Assembly: GCF_001307315.1 (NCBI RefSeq)
Contig: NZ_LGUC01000001.1
Location: 558,001 to 622,000 of the forward strand
Origin: Halolamina pelagica
GTDB lineage: Archaea; Halobacteriota; Halobacteria; Halobacteriales; Haloferacaceae
Direction: 5' to 3'
Length of the DNA: 64,000 nucleotides
In this document: one piece after another, positions 9,298-17,692 of the stretch
Layout of the letters: the number at the start of each line of letters is the position of its first letter
How positions within the stretch are numbered: position 1 is the first letter of the stretch
Notes under the pieces: generated by a model
Seen by the model: the letters and a program-made list of their open reading frames with translations, nothing else
Databases searched by the model: none
Told to the model about the DNA's origin: nothing
Made by a program: the position numbers and the translations under genes

Positions 9298-10735
9298 TGA
9301 AAGAGTACAAAACAATCACCGAGATTTCGGGCCCGCTCGTCTTCGCGGAGGTCGACGAGTCCATCGGGTACGACGAGATGGTCGAGATCGAGACCGCCGA
9401 CGGGGACACGCTCCGTGGGCAGGTGCTCGAGTCCGCCGACGACCTCGTCGCGATCCAGGTGTTCGAGGGCACCAGCGGTATCGACCGCAACGCGTCCGTG
9501 CGGTTCACGGGCGAGACGCTGAAGATGCCCGTCACCGAGGACCTCCTCGGACGGGTGCTGGACGGCTCGGGCAACCCCATCGACGGCGGTCCCGACATCG
9601 TCCCCGACGAGCGCCACGACATCGTCGGCGAGGCGATCAACCCCGTCTCCCGGGAGTACCCCGAGGAGTTCATCCAGACCGGCGTCTCCGCCATCGACGG
9701 CATGAACACGCTGGTCCGGGGCCAGAAGCTGCCGATCTTCTCCGCCTCCGGGCTGCCCCACAGCGAACTCGCGCTCCAGATCGCCCGACAGGCGACGGTG
9801 CCCGAGGAGGACGAGAGCAGCGACGACGGCGAGGGGTCGGAGTTCGCCGTGGTGTTCGGCGCCATGGGGATCACCCAGGAGGAGGCAAACGAGTTCATGG
9901 CCGACTTCGAGCGCACCGGCGCGCTGGAGCGCTCGGTCGTGTTCATGAACCTCGCCGACGACCCGGCGGTCGAGCGAACGGTCACGCCGCGGATGGCGCT
10001 GACCACCGCCGAGTACCTCGCCTTCGAGAAGGGTACCACGTGCTGACGATCCTGACGGACATGACCAACTACTGCGAGGCGCTCCGAGAGATCGGCGCCG
10101 CGCGTGAGGAGGTCCCCGGCCGGCGTGGCTACCCCGGGTACATGTACACCGACCTGGCCCAGCTCTACGAGCGGGCCGGCCGTATCGACGGCCGCGAGGG
10201 ATCGGTGACCCAGATCCCGATCCTCACCATGCCCGGCGAGGACGACACCCATCCGATCCCGGACCTGACGGGGTACATCACCGAGGGGCAGATCGTGATG
10301 GACCGCGACCTCGACAGCAAGGGGATGGAGCCGCCCGTCAACGTCCTGCCCAGCCTCTCCCGGCTGATGGACGACGGTATCGGCGAGGGGCTCACCCGCG
10401 AGGACCACGGCGACCTGAAGGACCAGCTGTTCGCGGCGTACGCACAGGGTGAGGACCTGCGCGACCTCGTGAACATCGTCGGTCGCGAGGCGCTCTCGGA
10501 GACCGACAACAAGTACCTCGACTTCGCCGACCGCTTCGAGACGGAGTTCGTCGATCAGGGGTTCCGCACGAACCGCGACATCGACCAGACGCTCGACATC
10601 GGCTGGGAGCTCATCTCGCTGCTCCCGAAGACGGAGCTCAACCGTATCGGCGAGGACCTGATCGAGGAGTACTACGTCGAGGACGCGGGCGTCGACGGCG
10701 ACGCCGGCTCCGAGGAAGCACCCGCGGACGACTGA
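9297..10735 (+). CDS. atpB: A-type ATP synthase subunit B (one-base frameshift)
   Basis: Restored length is 479 residues. [18 protein letters not shown] starts the beta-barrel. The nucleotide-binding domain follows ([36 protein letters not shown]). The frame breaks in the G run at 10031-10033: EYLAFEKG is followed by TTC-stop, but one extra G gives [20 protein letters not shown] and an open frame to the end. B is the non-catalytic, regulatory partner of A. A hairpin follows the stop (10756-10779). The usual downstream gene atpD is absent. Confidence 0.93.
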
Positions 10736-10755
10736 ACCGATCGCGGCTGGCGACC

Positions 10756-10779
10756 TGCTGGGCCCTCCGTGGCCCAGCA
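10756..10779 (+). terminator. hairpin after atpB
   Basis: Perfect 9-bp arms TGCTGGGCC (10756-10764) and GGCCCAGCA (10771-10779) with a 6-nt loop, 21 nt after the atpB stop. A likely end of the atp transcript. Confidence 0.5.
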
Positions 10780-10825
10780 ACGGAGCGCCACGACGCGATC
10801 GTGTAGCCAGTCACGGCTTGCGACC

Positions 10826-10848
10826 GAGAGTGACCCCGTGTCACTCTC
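10826..10848. terminator. second hairpin between convergent genes
   Basis: Perfect 9-bp arms GAGAGTGAC (10826-10834) and GTCACTCTC (10840-10848), loop CCCGT. It sits between atpB and the oppositely oriented 5'-nucleotidase gene, so it could stop transcription from either side. Confidence 0.45.
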
Positions 10849-10913
10849 CGGGAGCGTGTTGCCGTGACTGTGTCGGCAGTCCCGGTGCCGATCTTCTCTC
10901 CCTCTCTCCGTTC

Positions 10914-12206
10914 TCACTCGTTCACAGCGCCGAGCCCGCCGTTTCGCGCGTGCGAGAGGATTCGCTCGTGCTGAGCCCCGGCGTTGGCGACGATGGCCTG
11001 TTCCGAGAACCCCGGAAGGATCTCGTTGTAGGCCTCGTAGCTCGTGGTTCCCACGGTCACCGTCTCGCCGTCTGGAACCGGTTCGCCGCCGACGGTCGCG
11101 GAGTTCGGATCCGCGTTGGCCCACACCCCCAGACCGTGCGTGGCGTCGATTGGCCCCTGCGTCGCCCGGAGTGCCGCCCGCAGGTCGGCGGCGTCGACGG
11201 CCAGCGTGACCAGTTCAGAGCCGAAGGGCACTGTGCCGATCAGGTCGCCGGTGGTCACCTCGCCCGCGATGGACTCGCGAACTGACGCTTCCAGGACGAA
11301 CCCCACGTCGGCGCCGCGTTCGCCAGAGGGAGTCTCCGCCTCCGCGCGATAGGCGTCGGCGACGAACCCTGCAGTCTCAAGCGTCGTCAGCGGCGCGTCG
11401 AGGGTCGCGAGGCGGTCGTCCAGTCCGGCGGCGTCCAGCCGGGCGCGGTACGCCTCGGCGATGGGGCCGGAGACCGGGTAGTCGGCCGTCTCGTGGATTT
11501 CCCCCATCGCTTCCGCCCTCAGTTCGACTTCGAGCAGTTCGTGGCCGACGCCGGCGGTCCTGGCGACCAGCGTCCCGTCGACGTGCTCCACGACGCGTTC
11601 GTGGTCGTGAGCACCGACCACCGCGTCGGCGTCGACTGCGCGTGCGATTTCCTCGTCGAGTGGGCCGCAGTGAGAGAGCACGACGACGTGATCGACGCTC
11701 GGCGGGAGGTCGGCGATAGCCTCCGTCGCGGCCCGGATCGGGTCCGTGAACTCGAGGTCGTCGACCGCGAAACAGAGCTCCGGCGTCTCAGGGGTGACGA
11801 GGCCGACGACGGCGACCGTCCGGTCGCCGATATCGAGCGTGACGCTGTCCGGGAGGTCGAGATGCTCGCCGCCGTCGACGTTCGCGCCGAGCCAGCGACC
11901 GGGGGTGGCGGCCGCGAACCCGGCCAGCCAGTCGGGGCCGTAGTCGAAGTCGTGGTTCCCCGGGACGTGTGCGTCGGGGGCGAGCGCCCGGTGGAGCGGG
12001 GCGATCTGTCCGCGGCCCGTGTCGGTCGTGAAGGCGAGGGCCCCCATCGCGGTGGCGTCGCCGGCGTCGAGCACGGCGGTTCGGTCGTCCCGCAACGCGT
12101 CCACGGCGCCGGCGAGGCGGCCGATCCGCTCCGGGTGGTCGACGGCAGTCTCCACGTCGTTGATCACCAGCAGCCGGGGCCCAGCGGCCCCCGCGTCCGT
12201 CGTCAT
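10914..12206 (-). CDS. 5'-nucleotidase-like metallophosphatase
   Basis: 430 residues from ATG 12206. A longer frame upstream exists but begins inside the promoter region. N-terminal calcineurin-type metallophosphatase: VLDAGDATAMG, HVPGNHDFDYG, VVLSHCG and DAVVGAHDHERV supply the metal-binding Asp/Asn/His set. The C-terminal half (about 250-430) matches the substrate-binding domain of UshA-type 5'-nucleotidases (VPFGSELVTLAVDAADLRAAL, SYEAYNEILPG). It has no signal peptide or lipobox, unlike secreted UshA, so it probably acts in the cytoplasm on nucleotides or sugar phosphates. It lies between the atp cluster and the thermosome and is transcribed toward atpB. Confidence 0.85.
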   Translation of the reverse strand: MTTDAGAAGPRLLVINDVETAVDHPERIGRLAGAVDALRDDRTAVLDAGDATAMGALAFTTDTGRGQIAPLHRALAPDAHVPGNHDFDYGPDWLAGFAAATPGRWLGANVDGGEHLDLPDSVTLDIGDRTVAVVGLVTPETPELCFAVDDLEFTDPIRAATEAIADLPPSVDHVVVLSHCGPLDEEIARAVDADAVVGAHDHERVVEHVDGTLVARTAGVGHELLEVELRAEAMGEIHETADYPVSGPIAEAYRARLDAAGLDDRLATLDAPLTTLETAGFVADAYRAEAETPSGERGADVGFVLEASVRESIAGEVTTGDLIGTVPFGSELVTLAVDAADLRAALRATQGPIDATHGLGVWANADPNSATVGGEPVPDGETVTVGTTSYEAYNEILPGFSEQAIVANAGAQHERILSHARNGGLGAVNE

Positions 12207-12374
12207 GCGTCGGCGTGGGGTCCTCGTCGTGATAGGTTCACGGGTCCCGAGTTCGGGCCCCAACGGCCGGCTCCGGAGGGTTCCGAACAGGTATTTAAAC
12301 CTGTGCATGATACACGTTAGCAAACCGCTGTATCGGCTGCGTGCGGCGATCTCTCACGGGGTGACCACAACATC

Positions 12375-12380
12375 TTTATA
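12375..12380 (+). promoter_or_regulatory. TATA box of the thermosome gene
   Basis: TTTATA lies 27-32 nt ahead of the ATG, predicting a leaderless or near-leaderless transcript. The divergent 5'-nucleotidase starts 200 nt away on the other strand. Confidence 0.65.
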
Positions 12381-12406
12381 GAACCACGGACAATCTATCG
12401 CTGAAC

Positions 12407-14089
12407 ATGAGTCAGCGACAGCGCATGGGTAACCAGCCCATGATCGTACTTTCCGAGGACAGCCAGCGAACCTCCGGGCAGGACGCCCAGGAGATGAACA
12501 TCACGGCCGGGAAGGCCGTCGCCGAGTCGGTCCGCACCACGCTCGGACCCAAAGGCATGGACAAGATGCTCGTCGACTCCTCGGGCGGCGTCGTCGTCAC
12601 GAACGACGGCGTGACGATCCTGAAGGAGATGGACATCGATCACCCCGCGGCCAACATGATCGTCGAAGTCTCCGAGACCCAGGAGGAGGAGGTCGGCGAC
12701 GGCACGACGACGGCCGTCGTCGTCGGCGGTGAACTCCTCGACCAGGCCGAGGAGCTCGTCGAGTCCGACGTGCACCCGACGACGATCGCGCAGGGGTACC
12801 GCGCGGCCGCCGAGAAGGCCAAGGAGATCCTCACCGAGGAGGCCATCGAGGTCACCGCGGACGACTACGACACGCTGACCAAGATCGCCGAGACGGCGAT
12901 GACCGGCAAGGGCGCCGAGACGGCCAAGGACCAGCTGGCCGAGCTCGTCGTCGACGCCGTCCTCGCCGTGCAGGACGACACCGGGATCGACACGGACAAC
13001 GTCTCCATCGAGAAGGTCGTCGGCGGCTCCATCGAGAACTCCGAGCTGATCGAGGGCGTCATCGTCGACAAGGAGCGCGTCAACGAGAACATGCCCTACG
13101 CCGTCGAGGACGCCGACGTCGCGCTGTTCGACGGCGCCATCGAGGTGAAGGAGACCGAGATCGACGCCGAGGTCAACGTCACCGACCCCGACCAGCTCCA
13201 GCAGTTCATGGAGCAGGAGGAGCAGCAGCTCCGCGAGATGGTCGACCACCTCGTCGACGTCGGCGCCGACGTGGTGTTCGTCGGTGACGGCATCGACGAC
13301 ATCGCGCAGCACTACCTCGCCCAGGAGGGCATCCTCGCGGTCCGCCGCGCGAAGAGCGACGACCTGAAGGCGCTGGCTCGCTCGACCGGCGCGACGACGG
13401 TCTCCGCCCTCGACGACATCGAGGAGGAGGACCTCGGCTTCGCCGGCAGCGTCGCCCAGAAGGACATCGGCGGCGACGAGCGCATCTTCGTCGAGGACGT
13501 CGAGGAGGCCCGCTCGGTCACGCTGGTGCTCCGCGGCGGCACCGACCACGTGGTCGACGAGCTCGAACGCGCCATCGACGACTCCATCGGCGTCGTGCGC
13601 ACGACGCTGCTCGACGGGCAGGTGCTGCCCGGCGGCGGCGCGCCCGAGGTCGAGCTCGCACTGCAGCTCCGCCAGTTCGCTGACTCCGTCGGCGGCCGCG
13701 AGCAGCTCGCCGTCGAAGCCTTCGCCGACGCGCTGGAAGTCATCCCGCGCACGCTCGCGGAGAACGCCGGCCTCGACCCGATCGACTCGCTGGTCGACCT
13801 GCGCGCCAGCCACGACGGCGGCGCGTTCACCTCCGGCCTCGACGCCTACACGGGCGACATCGTCGACATGCAGGAAGACGGCGTCGTCGAGCCGCTCCGT
13901 GTGAAGACCCAGGCCGTCGAGTCCGCCACGGAGGCGGCGACGATGATCCTCCGCATCGACGACGTGATCGCCGCGGGCGACCTCGCCGGCGGTCAGGTCG
14001 GCGACGACGACGGCGGGGACGAGATGCCGCCGGGCGGCGGCGGCATGGGCGGCATGGGCGGTATGGGTGGCATGGGCGGCGCTATGTAA
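12407..14089 (+). CDS. thermosome subunit (group II chaperonin)
   Basis: 560 residues. Shows the ATP-binding signature [17 protein letters not shown] and [18 protein letters not shown], the catalytic GDGTTT at 97-102, and the [13 protein letters not shown] segment near the end of the equatorial domain. The tail is acidic and ends in repeated GGMGGM units typical of haloarchaeal thermosomes. It folds proteins in a double-ring chamber with a built-in lid. It is a stand-alone transcription unit with a strong promoter. Haloarchaea usually have two or three paralogous subunits, and which one this is cannot be settled without alignment. Confidence 0.97.
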   Translation: MSQRQRMGNQPMIVLSEDSQRTSGQDAQEMNITAGKAVAESVRTTLGPKGMDKMLVDSSGGVVVTNDGVTILKEMDIDHPAANMIVEVSETQEEEVGDGTTTAVVVGGELLDQAEELVESDVHPTTIAQGYRAAAEKAKEILTEEAIEVTADDYDTLTKIAETAMTGKGAETAKDQLAELVVDAVLAVQDDTGIDTDNVSIEKVVGGSIENSELIEGVIVDKERVNENMPYAVEDADVALFDGAIEVKETEIDAEVNVTDPDQLQQFMEQEEQQLREMVDHLVDVGADVVFVGDGIDDIAQHYLAQEGILAVRRAKSDDLKALARSTGATTVSALDDIEEEDLGFAGSVAQKDIGGDERIFVEDVEEARSVTLVLRGGTDHVVDELERAIDDSIGVVRTTLLDGQVLPGGGAPEVELALQLRQFADSVGGREQLAVEAFADALEVIPRTLAENAGLDPIDSLVDLRASHDGGAFTSGLDAYTGDIVDMQEDGVVEPLRVKTQAVESATEAATMILRIDDVIAAGDLAGGQVGDDDGGDEMPPGGGGMGGMGGMGGMGGAM

Positions 14090-14228
14090 GATCGGTCGCA
14101 GACCGATCCGCCATGGCCGCGTAGCCCCCCACCGCTGTATCGGCCTCCAACTGAGGGTCAGACAGCACGCGTTTCTCAACCCGCGACAACTTTCCGATCG
14201 TTTCTACACGGACGCCGTCTAGCCCGGT

Positions 14229-14236
14229 ATTTATTT
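14229..14236 (+). promoter_or_regulatory. TATA-like box ahead of a candidate RNA
   Basis: TATTTATT in otherwise GC-rich sequence, 15-22 nt ahead of a series of perfect stems (14251-14352) that contains no reading frame. Confidence 0.4.
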
Positions 14237-14250
14237 GTGCGTCCCGTACC

Positions 14251-14359
14251 GCCTCTCAAACACCCGACTGGTCCGTCGGGTAGTCAGAGGCAGGCCGGCG
14301 GGTCCTTCCGGCCCCGCTGTGTTCGATCTGGTGCAGTGCCCGCTCCGGGCACGCGTTTT
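14251..14359 (+). ncRNA. candidate structured small RNA
   Basis: Consecutive perfect stems: GCCTCT (14251-14256) with AGAGGC (14286-14291), enclosing CCCGAC (14263-14268) with GTCGGG (14275-14280); then GGCCGG (14293-14298) with CCGGCC (14308-14313); then GTGCCCG (14336-14342) with CGGGCAC (14346-14352), followed by TTTT at 14356-14359 like a terminator. A TATA-like box sits upstream. No coding frame fits. It could instead be 3' processing structure of the thermosome transcript. No known RNA family was recognised. Confidence 0.35.
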
Positions 14360-15180
14360 CACTCGTGAACCGTCCGGAGCAGCGCTTCGAGCTCGTCGAC
14401 GAACCCCTCGAACATCGCCTCGCCCTTCGCCGCACTGACCGCGCTCACGTCGCCCATCGCCCCCGAGTCGGACCACTCGGCCACGTCGAGCGTGACGTTC
14501 AGCGGGCCCGAACCCAGTAGATCCGCGGGCGCCTGGTCGTACTCTGTCTCCCACTCGGTCGCCGCCAACCGCTCGTCGTCGACCAGTTCCGGGTGGAGGT
14601 GGAGCATCAGCGAGGTCTCCAGCTCCCCGCCGTGGGCCATCCCGCCGAGATCGCTCTCCCGCACGTCGTCGAGGAAGTACTCGCCGAGTTCGAAGTAGGT
14701 CAGTCCCAAGATCTCTGTGTCCGGTTGCTCGGCGCCGACGCGCTGGGTCGCTGCCGCGATCAGCGGGCGGTTCCCCCCGTGGCCGTTGAGGAAGAGGAGA
14801 GTGTCGAACGCGTTGCCCAGCGCGCTGTCGGCGATCTGCGAGAGCGTATCGCTCAGCGTGTCGAACTCCGCGCTGACCGTGCCGCCGAAGGGGAGGTGGT
14901 GTGGCGAGTGACCCAGCCACAGCGGCGGCGTGGTGAGGACCGGAATGTCGTCGGCGACGCGCTCGCCGGCACGCTGTCCGCCGGTGTTGGCAACGCGTTC
15001 GGCGCCGGCCGTGGCGACGGCGTCGACGAGAATCGTGTCGGTGCCGGTCGGGAGGTGGTGGCCGTGCTGTTCGAGGGCGCCGACTGGCACGACGAGGATG
15101 GAGCCGTCCTGCTCGGCGATCGCCTCGATCTCGGGGTACGGTTTCGCGGCCCACGCGACGGCGCTGCTGGTGTCGACCAT
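14359..15180 (-). CDS. creatininase-family amidohydrolase
   Basis: 273 residues from ATG 15180. Upstream in-frame sequence is not protein-like. The family's metal-binding signature is visible: VVPVGALEQHGHHLPTGTDT near the N-terminus, then PPLWLGHSPHHLPFGGT, FLNGHGGNR and MAHGGELETSLML. These are the Glu/His/Asp residues that bind two metal ions. Members hydrolyse cyclic amides such as creatinine or act in cofactor biosynthesis (MftE-like, FAPy deformylase). The substrate cannot be told from sequence. The 3' end overlaps the TTTT of the candidate RNA. The gene borders the left end of element 1. Confidence 0.88.
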   Translation of the reverse strand: MVDTSSAVAWAAKPYPEIEAIAEQDGSILVVPVGALEQHGHHLPTGTDTILVDAVATAGAERVANTGGQRAGERVADDIPVLTTPPLWLGHSPHHLPFGGTVSAEFDTLSDTLSQIADSALGNAFDTLLFLNGHGGNRPLIAAATQRVGAEQPDTEILGLTYFELGEYFLDDVRESDLGGMAHGGELETSLMLHLHPELVDDERLAATEWETEYDQAPADLLGSGPLNVTLDVAEWSDSGAMGDVSAVSAAKGEAMFEGFVDELEALLRTVHE

Positions 15181-15369
15181 GGGGTGAGTTGGCAAAGGGC
15201 TGGCAAGTAGGTGTGGGTGGCGGACATCGACGGCCCGCGGGACCCGGTGGCCGGAGGCAGGTGCGGTGGGAAGCGAACCACGGTCGGACGTGCTCGCCCA
15301 CTGCGTTCGCTGCGCCCGACCTCCCTGCTTCGAGCCCGACGGGCGCCGCTGCTCACGTTCGTTCACAGC

Positions 15370-15385
15370 CACGGGCACGGTGGGA
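15370..15385. repeat. outer copy of the tRNA-Arg 3' end (attL-like)
   Basis: CACGGGCACGGTGGGA matches, on this strand, 16 nt of the 3' end of tRNA-Arg (22208-22223). It lies 83 bp outside the copy that immediately precedes the integrase gene, so it looks like a scar of an earlier or tandem integration. The rest of 15181-15504 holds no gene. Confidence 0.55.
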
Positions 15386-15452
15386 CTCTCGCGAGCGACC
15401 GAAGGGAGCGAGTGAGAGTACGCCGCGACCGTGAACGGCTGAAAGGAGTGAA

Positions 15453-15465
15453 CGGGCACGGTGGG
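15453..15465. repeat. attL of element 1
   Basis: CGGGCACGGTGGG repeats the last 13 nt of the tRNA-Arg region (22210-22222). It lies 40 nt from the integrase stop codon, the usual position of an attachment site left by tRNA integration. Confidence 0.7.
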
Positions 15466-15504
15466 GGTTGACGTTTCGGCTTTTCGCGGGGTAGGAACTC
15501 GCAC

Positions 15505-16551
15505 TCATAGGTCTGGCAGGAAGTCGCTACGCTGTTCGGCCTGTTCACGGTCTGAACGCCGGTCGTAGTGGCGCGTTAGGATGTCTTCGCTCGCGTTCAG
15601 GCGATCCTCGACGATCCGACGCGGCACGTCCTCTCGACGGTAGTACGTCACCCGACCGCTCCGAACGTCGTGGGGAGATCGGGCGGACGGGCACTTGCTC
15701 GCGTGGTCGAGATGCGTAGCCTCACACGTCTCTACGTCGCGGTCGTGCGGGCACTCTGCGCCGCGCCAGCAGGGGCGAGTCACGCGGTAGAGCGTACTCC
15801 GTAGCGTGTTGCCGACCGGGCGACCGTACTGGGTCGTGATCAGCGGGTCGCGGCCCTGGTCGTCCGTCACGTCGTTCCGGTGGTACTCGATGTAGTCCTC
15901 GATGTACCGGGCCGCTTTCTCGCTGATCCGATTCCAGCGCGTGCCGTCCTCGTGGTTCTTCAGCGGCGTACCAGACTCGGGGCGGTGGACGAAGTGGACC
16001 GCGGGGCCGTTGAAGCGTGGGTGGGAACCTTCGAGGTCGCAGTCCTCGAGGTCGAGCCCGCGAATCGCACCGGAGCGGGCGCCCGTCTCCCACAGCAGCA
16101 GCATGATGATGTGGTCGCGGCTGCCCGGCTGCGCGCCTTCGAGGTAGTCGAGTATCTCGATAGCCCGCTCAGGCTTGAGGGTCGAGTCCGACACGTCCTC
16201 GCCGTTCTTCATCGTCGGCAGCGTGAGCTGCTCGTACAGCTCCGGGTCTACTGCGTCCACGTCGCCCGCGAAGCGCAGGAACCGCCGGAGCGTGGCCAAC
16301 TGGCCTTTCAGCGTGACGAGTCGGATAGCTTCCCGGCCGTCGCCCTCACCTTCCCGACGCCACGTCCGGTAGCGGTAGAGGTCGCGGCCGGAGAGTTCGT
16401 TCAGATTCTCGATCCCTTCCTCGTCGCAGAACTGCAGGAACGCGTTCAGCCGGTGGCGCTCACTCTTCCGGGTCGACTCCGCGTGTTCGTCCTGCATCGC
16501 ATCGAGGAACATCTTCACACCGTCGACCGGCGAGATCGGGTCGAGGTCCAT
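15505..16551 (-). CDS. tyrosine recombinase/integrase of element 1
   Basis: 348 residues from ATG 16551. The N-terminal SAM-like DNA-binding domain (ESTRKSERHRLNAFLQFCDE) is followed by the catalytic domain. Visible catalytic residues are Arg159 in ETGARSGAIRGLDLED, Lys198 in TPLKNHEDG, His294/Arg297 in SPHDVRSGR, and Tyr329 in LTRHYDRR. The second histidine position is replaced (RLNAS), as in related haloarchaeal integrases. A Cys/His-rich stretch (CWRGAECPHDRDVETC) may bind zinc. It catalyses site-specific integration at the tRNA-Arg gene. It is the last gene of a coupled four-gene operon: the upstream TGA overlaps its ATG. Confidence 0.9.
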   Translation of the reverse strand: MDLDPISPVDGVKMFLDAMQDEHAESTRKSERHRLNAFLQFCDEEGIENLNELSGRDLYRYRTWRREGEGDGREAIRLVTLKGQLATLRRFLRFAGDVDAVDPELYEQLTLPTMKNGEDVSDSTLKPERAIEILDYLEGAQPGSRDHIIMLLLWETGARSGAIRGLDLEDCDLEGSHPRFNGPAVHFVHRPESGTPLKNHEDGTRWNRISEKAARYIEDYIEYHRNDVTDDQGRDPLITTQYGRPVGNTLRSTLYRVTRPCWRGAECPHDRDVETCEATHLDHASKCPSARSPHDVRSGRVTYYRREDVPRRIVEDRLNASEDILTRHYDRRSDREQAEQRSDFLPDL

Positions 16552-16685
16552 CAGGCCGACACCCCATCGGGGAGTTCGAACGCGAGCGACAGTCGCTCGG
16601 CCTCGGACCCGCAGGCGGGGCACGTTGCCACGTCCTCGAACGTCAGCACCGAGCAGTCGGCGCAGATGAACAGGCGGTCGCTCAC
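16551..16685 (-). CDS. zinc-ribbon microprotein (third of three)
   Basis: 44 residues from GTG 16685. A longer frame with TTG at 16736 is less likely, because the GTG overlaps the preceding stop (TAGTG) exactly as the other junctions of this operon do. One zinc ribbon: ICADCSVLTF then TCPACGSEAE. The C-terminal TGA overlaps the integrase ATG. A possible DNA-binding or excisionase-like accessory of the integrase. The function is inferred from position only. Confidence 0.65.
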   Translation of the reverse strand: MSDRLFICADCSVLTFEDVATCPACGSEAERLSLAFELPDGVSA

Positions 16686-16810
16686 TAGTCGGCCCTCCGG
16701 TACGGGGTCATCCGACCGAGCCGACAGCTGAGGCAACGGTCGTGGTAGTCCCTCCGCAGGACGTTCATCAGCCCGCCGCAGTCGTCACACCGTTCGTCGG
16801 CGTCCGTCAC
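16685..16810 (-). CDS. zinc-ribbon microprotein (second of three)
   Basis: 41 residues from GTG 16810, stop TAG at 16685-16687. Contains RCDDCGGLMNVL and RCLSCRLGRM, a CxxC-x17-CxxC ribbon with a basic tail (MTPYRRAD). Its start overlaps the TGA of the gene before it and its stop overlaps the GTG of the gene after it, which supports translation even though the frame is very short. No family was recognised. Confidence 0.6.
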   Translation of the reverse strand: MTDADERCDDCGGLMNVLRRDYHDRCLSCRLGRMTPYRRAD

Positions 16811-17019
16811 GCCGAACCACCTACCGTGAGGAACTGTGCGCAGCGTTCGCAGGCGGTCTCTTCCCGGCGCGGGTCGGGCTTCGTGGGGTCGCCGCAGTAG
16901 ACGCAGTACCCGCCGGAGTTATCTGAAAGCGGTACATCTGACCGTTTGGGGCTTTCTAGCCCCGTGTTGGCTTCGTTCAATCTGACCACCGGAGCCACCT
17001 TCGGGCCGTGTCTCAGCAC
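16807..17019 (-). CDS. zinc-ribbon microprotein (first of three)
   Basis: Up to 70 residues from GTG 17019. Further GTG codons 7 and 10 codons in are alternative starts. The C-terminal half is a zinc ribbon, YCVYCGDPTKPD then CERCAQFLTVG. The N-terminal half (PKVAPVVRLNEANTG) is featureless. It is the promoter-proximal gene of the integrase operon. Its TGA overlaps the next GTG. A role as a DNA-binding accessory of integration is an inference. Confidence 0.55.
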   Translation of the reverse strand: MLRHGPKVAPVVRLNEANTGLESPKRSDVPLSDNSGGYCVYCGDPTKPDPRREETACERCAQFLTVGGSA

Positions 17020-17099
17020 GGCCCGGCTCTCAACCGAGGAGAGCCATCAGTCGGCGACTCCGATTCGGTACATGATTGGAGCCCACTTATTTGTTTGGT

Positions 17100-17120
17100 C
17101 TAATTCGTTAGACGGATTAG
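17100..17120. promoter_or_regulatory. palindromic operator between repressor and integrase operon
   Basis: CTAATTCGT (17100-17108) and ACGGATTAG (17112-17120) form a 21-bp near-perfect palindrome (8 of 9 pairs) with a 3-nt centre. It lies just behind the minus-strand TATA-like box of the integrase operon (TTATTT on the plus strand, 17087-17092) and 53 nt ahead of the divergent repressor gene. This is where a lysogeny-type repressor would bind to control both. Confidence 0.5.
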
Positions 17121-17172
17121 TTAGCTCCTGTCGGCGGCACCCTTTTGGTTGACCGCAGTTGTGCATACAGTA

Positions 17173-17588
17173 ATGACCGACGAGAAGCCAGGGGAGCGCT
17201 CGGAATTCGATGAATACCTTGAGGAGCACGGATGGCATGTGAGCACTGGGGAGTATGACCACGAAGAACTCAGCCCGCCAGATTGGATTACCGATCTAGA
17301 CCGGGAAATCTGCAAGTTACTGGCCATGGGCCTAATTCTCACGCCGTCGGTAATCAGCAAGAATATCGACAGGCCCAGGAGCTCGATCTCAAACCGTCTC
17401 AGTACGCTTGAAGCGGGGGGTTGGTCGAGAAGGTGGAAAGGGGCCACTACAAGCTCACTGAGGAGGGGTACGCCACAATGCTGGAAACTATTGAAGTCGA
17501 GGGGCCCGAGAAAGAATCAGGCGGCAGAACTTGGCACGCAACGAGGGTTCTTTCTCCGGAGGAAGCAGAAAAGCACAGCGACAAATAG
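17173..17588 (+). CDS. PhiH1-repressor-like winged-helix protein (one-base frameshift)
   Basis: Restored length is 138 residues from ATG 17173. The wHTH is clear: PDWITDLDREICKLLAMGL, LTPSVISKNIDRPRSSISN, RLSTLEAGG. One missing G in 17415-17420 shifts the frame. With it the wing continues LVEKVERGHYKLTEEGYATM and ends EEAEKHSDK. It resembles the repressor of halophage PhiH1 and its relatives in haloarchaeal proviruses, from family memory. It is transcribed away from the integrase operon with a palindrome between them, so it is probably the repressor of integration or replication. Whether the frameshift is real decides whether the element is repressed. Confidence 0.75.
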
Positions 17589-17692
17589 ACGGTCGCGTTC
17601 GACTTTTGGGCACTCAGTCGCCGCCGTCGATCGGGGACTCACTCGATGGGCACTCCGTTGGATAAAAAATGGGAGTGAAGGGCTCTACGCCC

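Noticed and set aside
12395..14179. 594-codon minus-strand frame opposite the thermosome gene
   Set aside because: Antisense shadow; repetitive Val/Leu/Asp/Gly composition mirrors the thermosome codons.
17589..17692. Continuation of the uncorrected repressor frame to 17793
   Set aside because: After the frameshift at 17415-17420 the open frame is basic and unlike the family; the repaired frame ends at 17588 with a normal tail.
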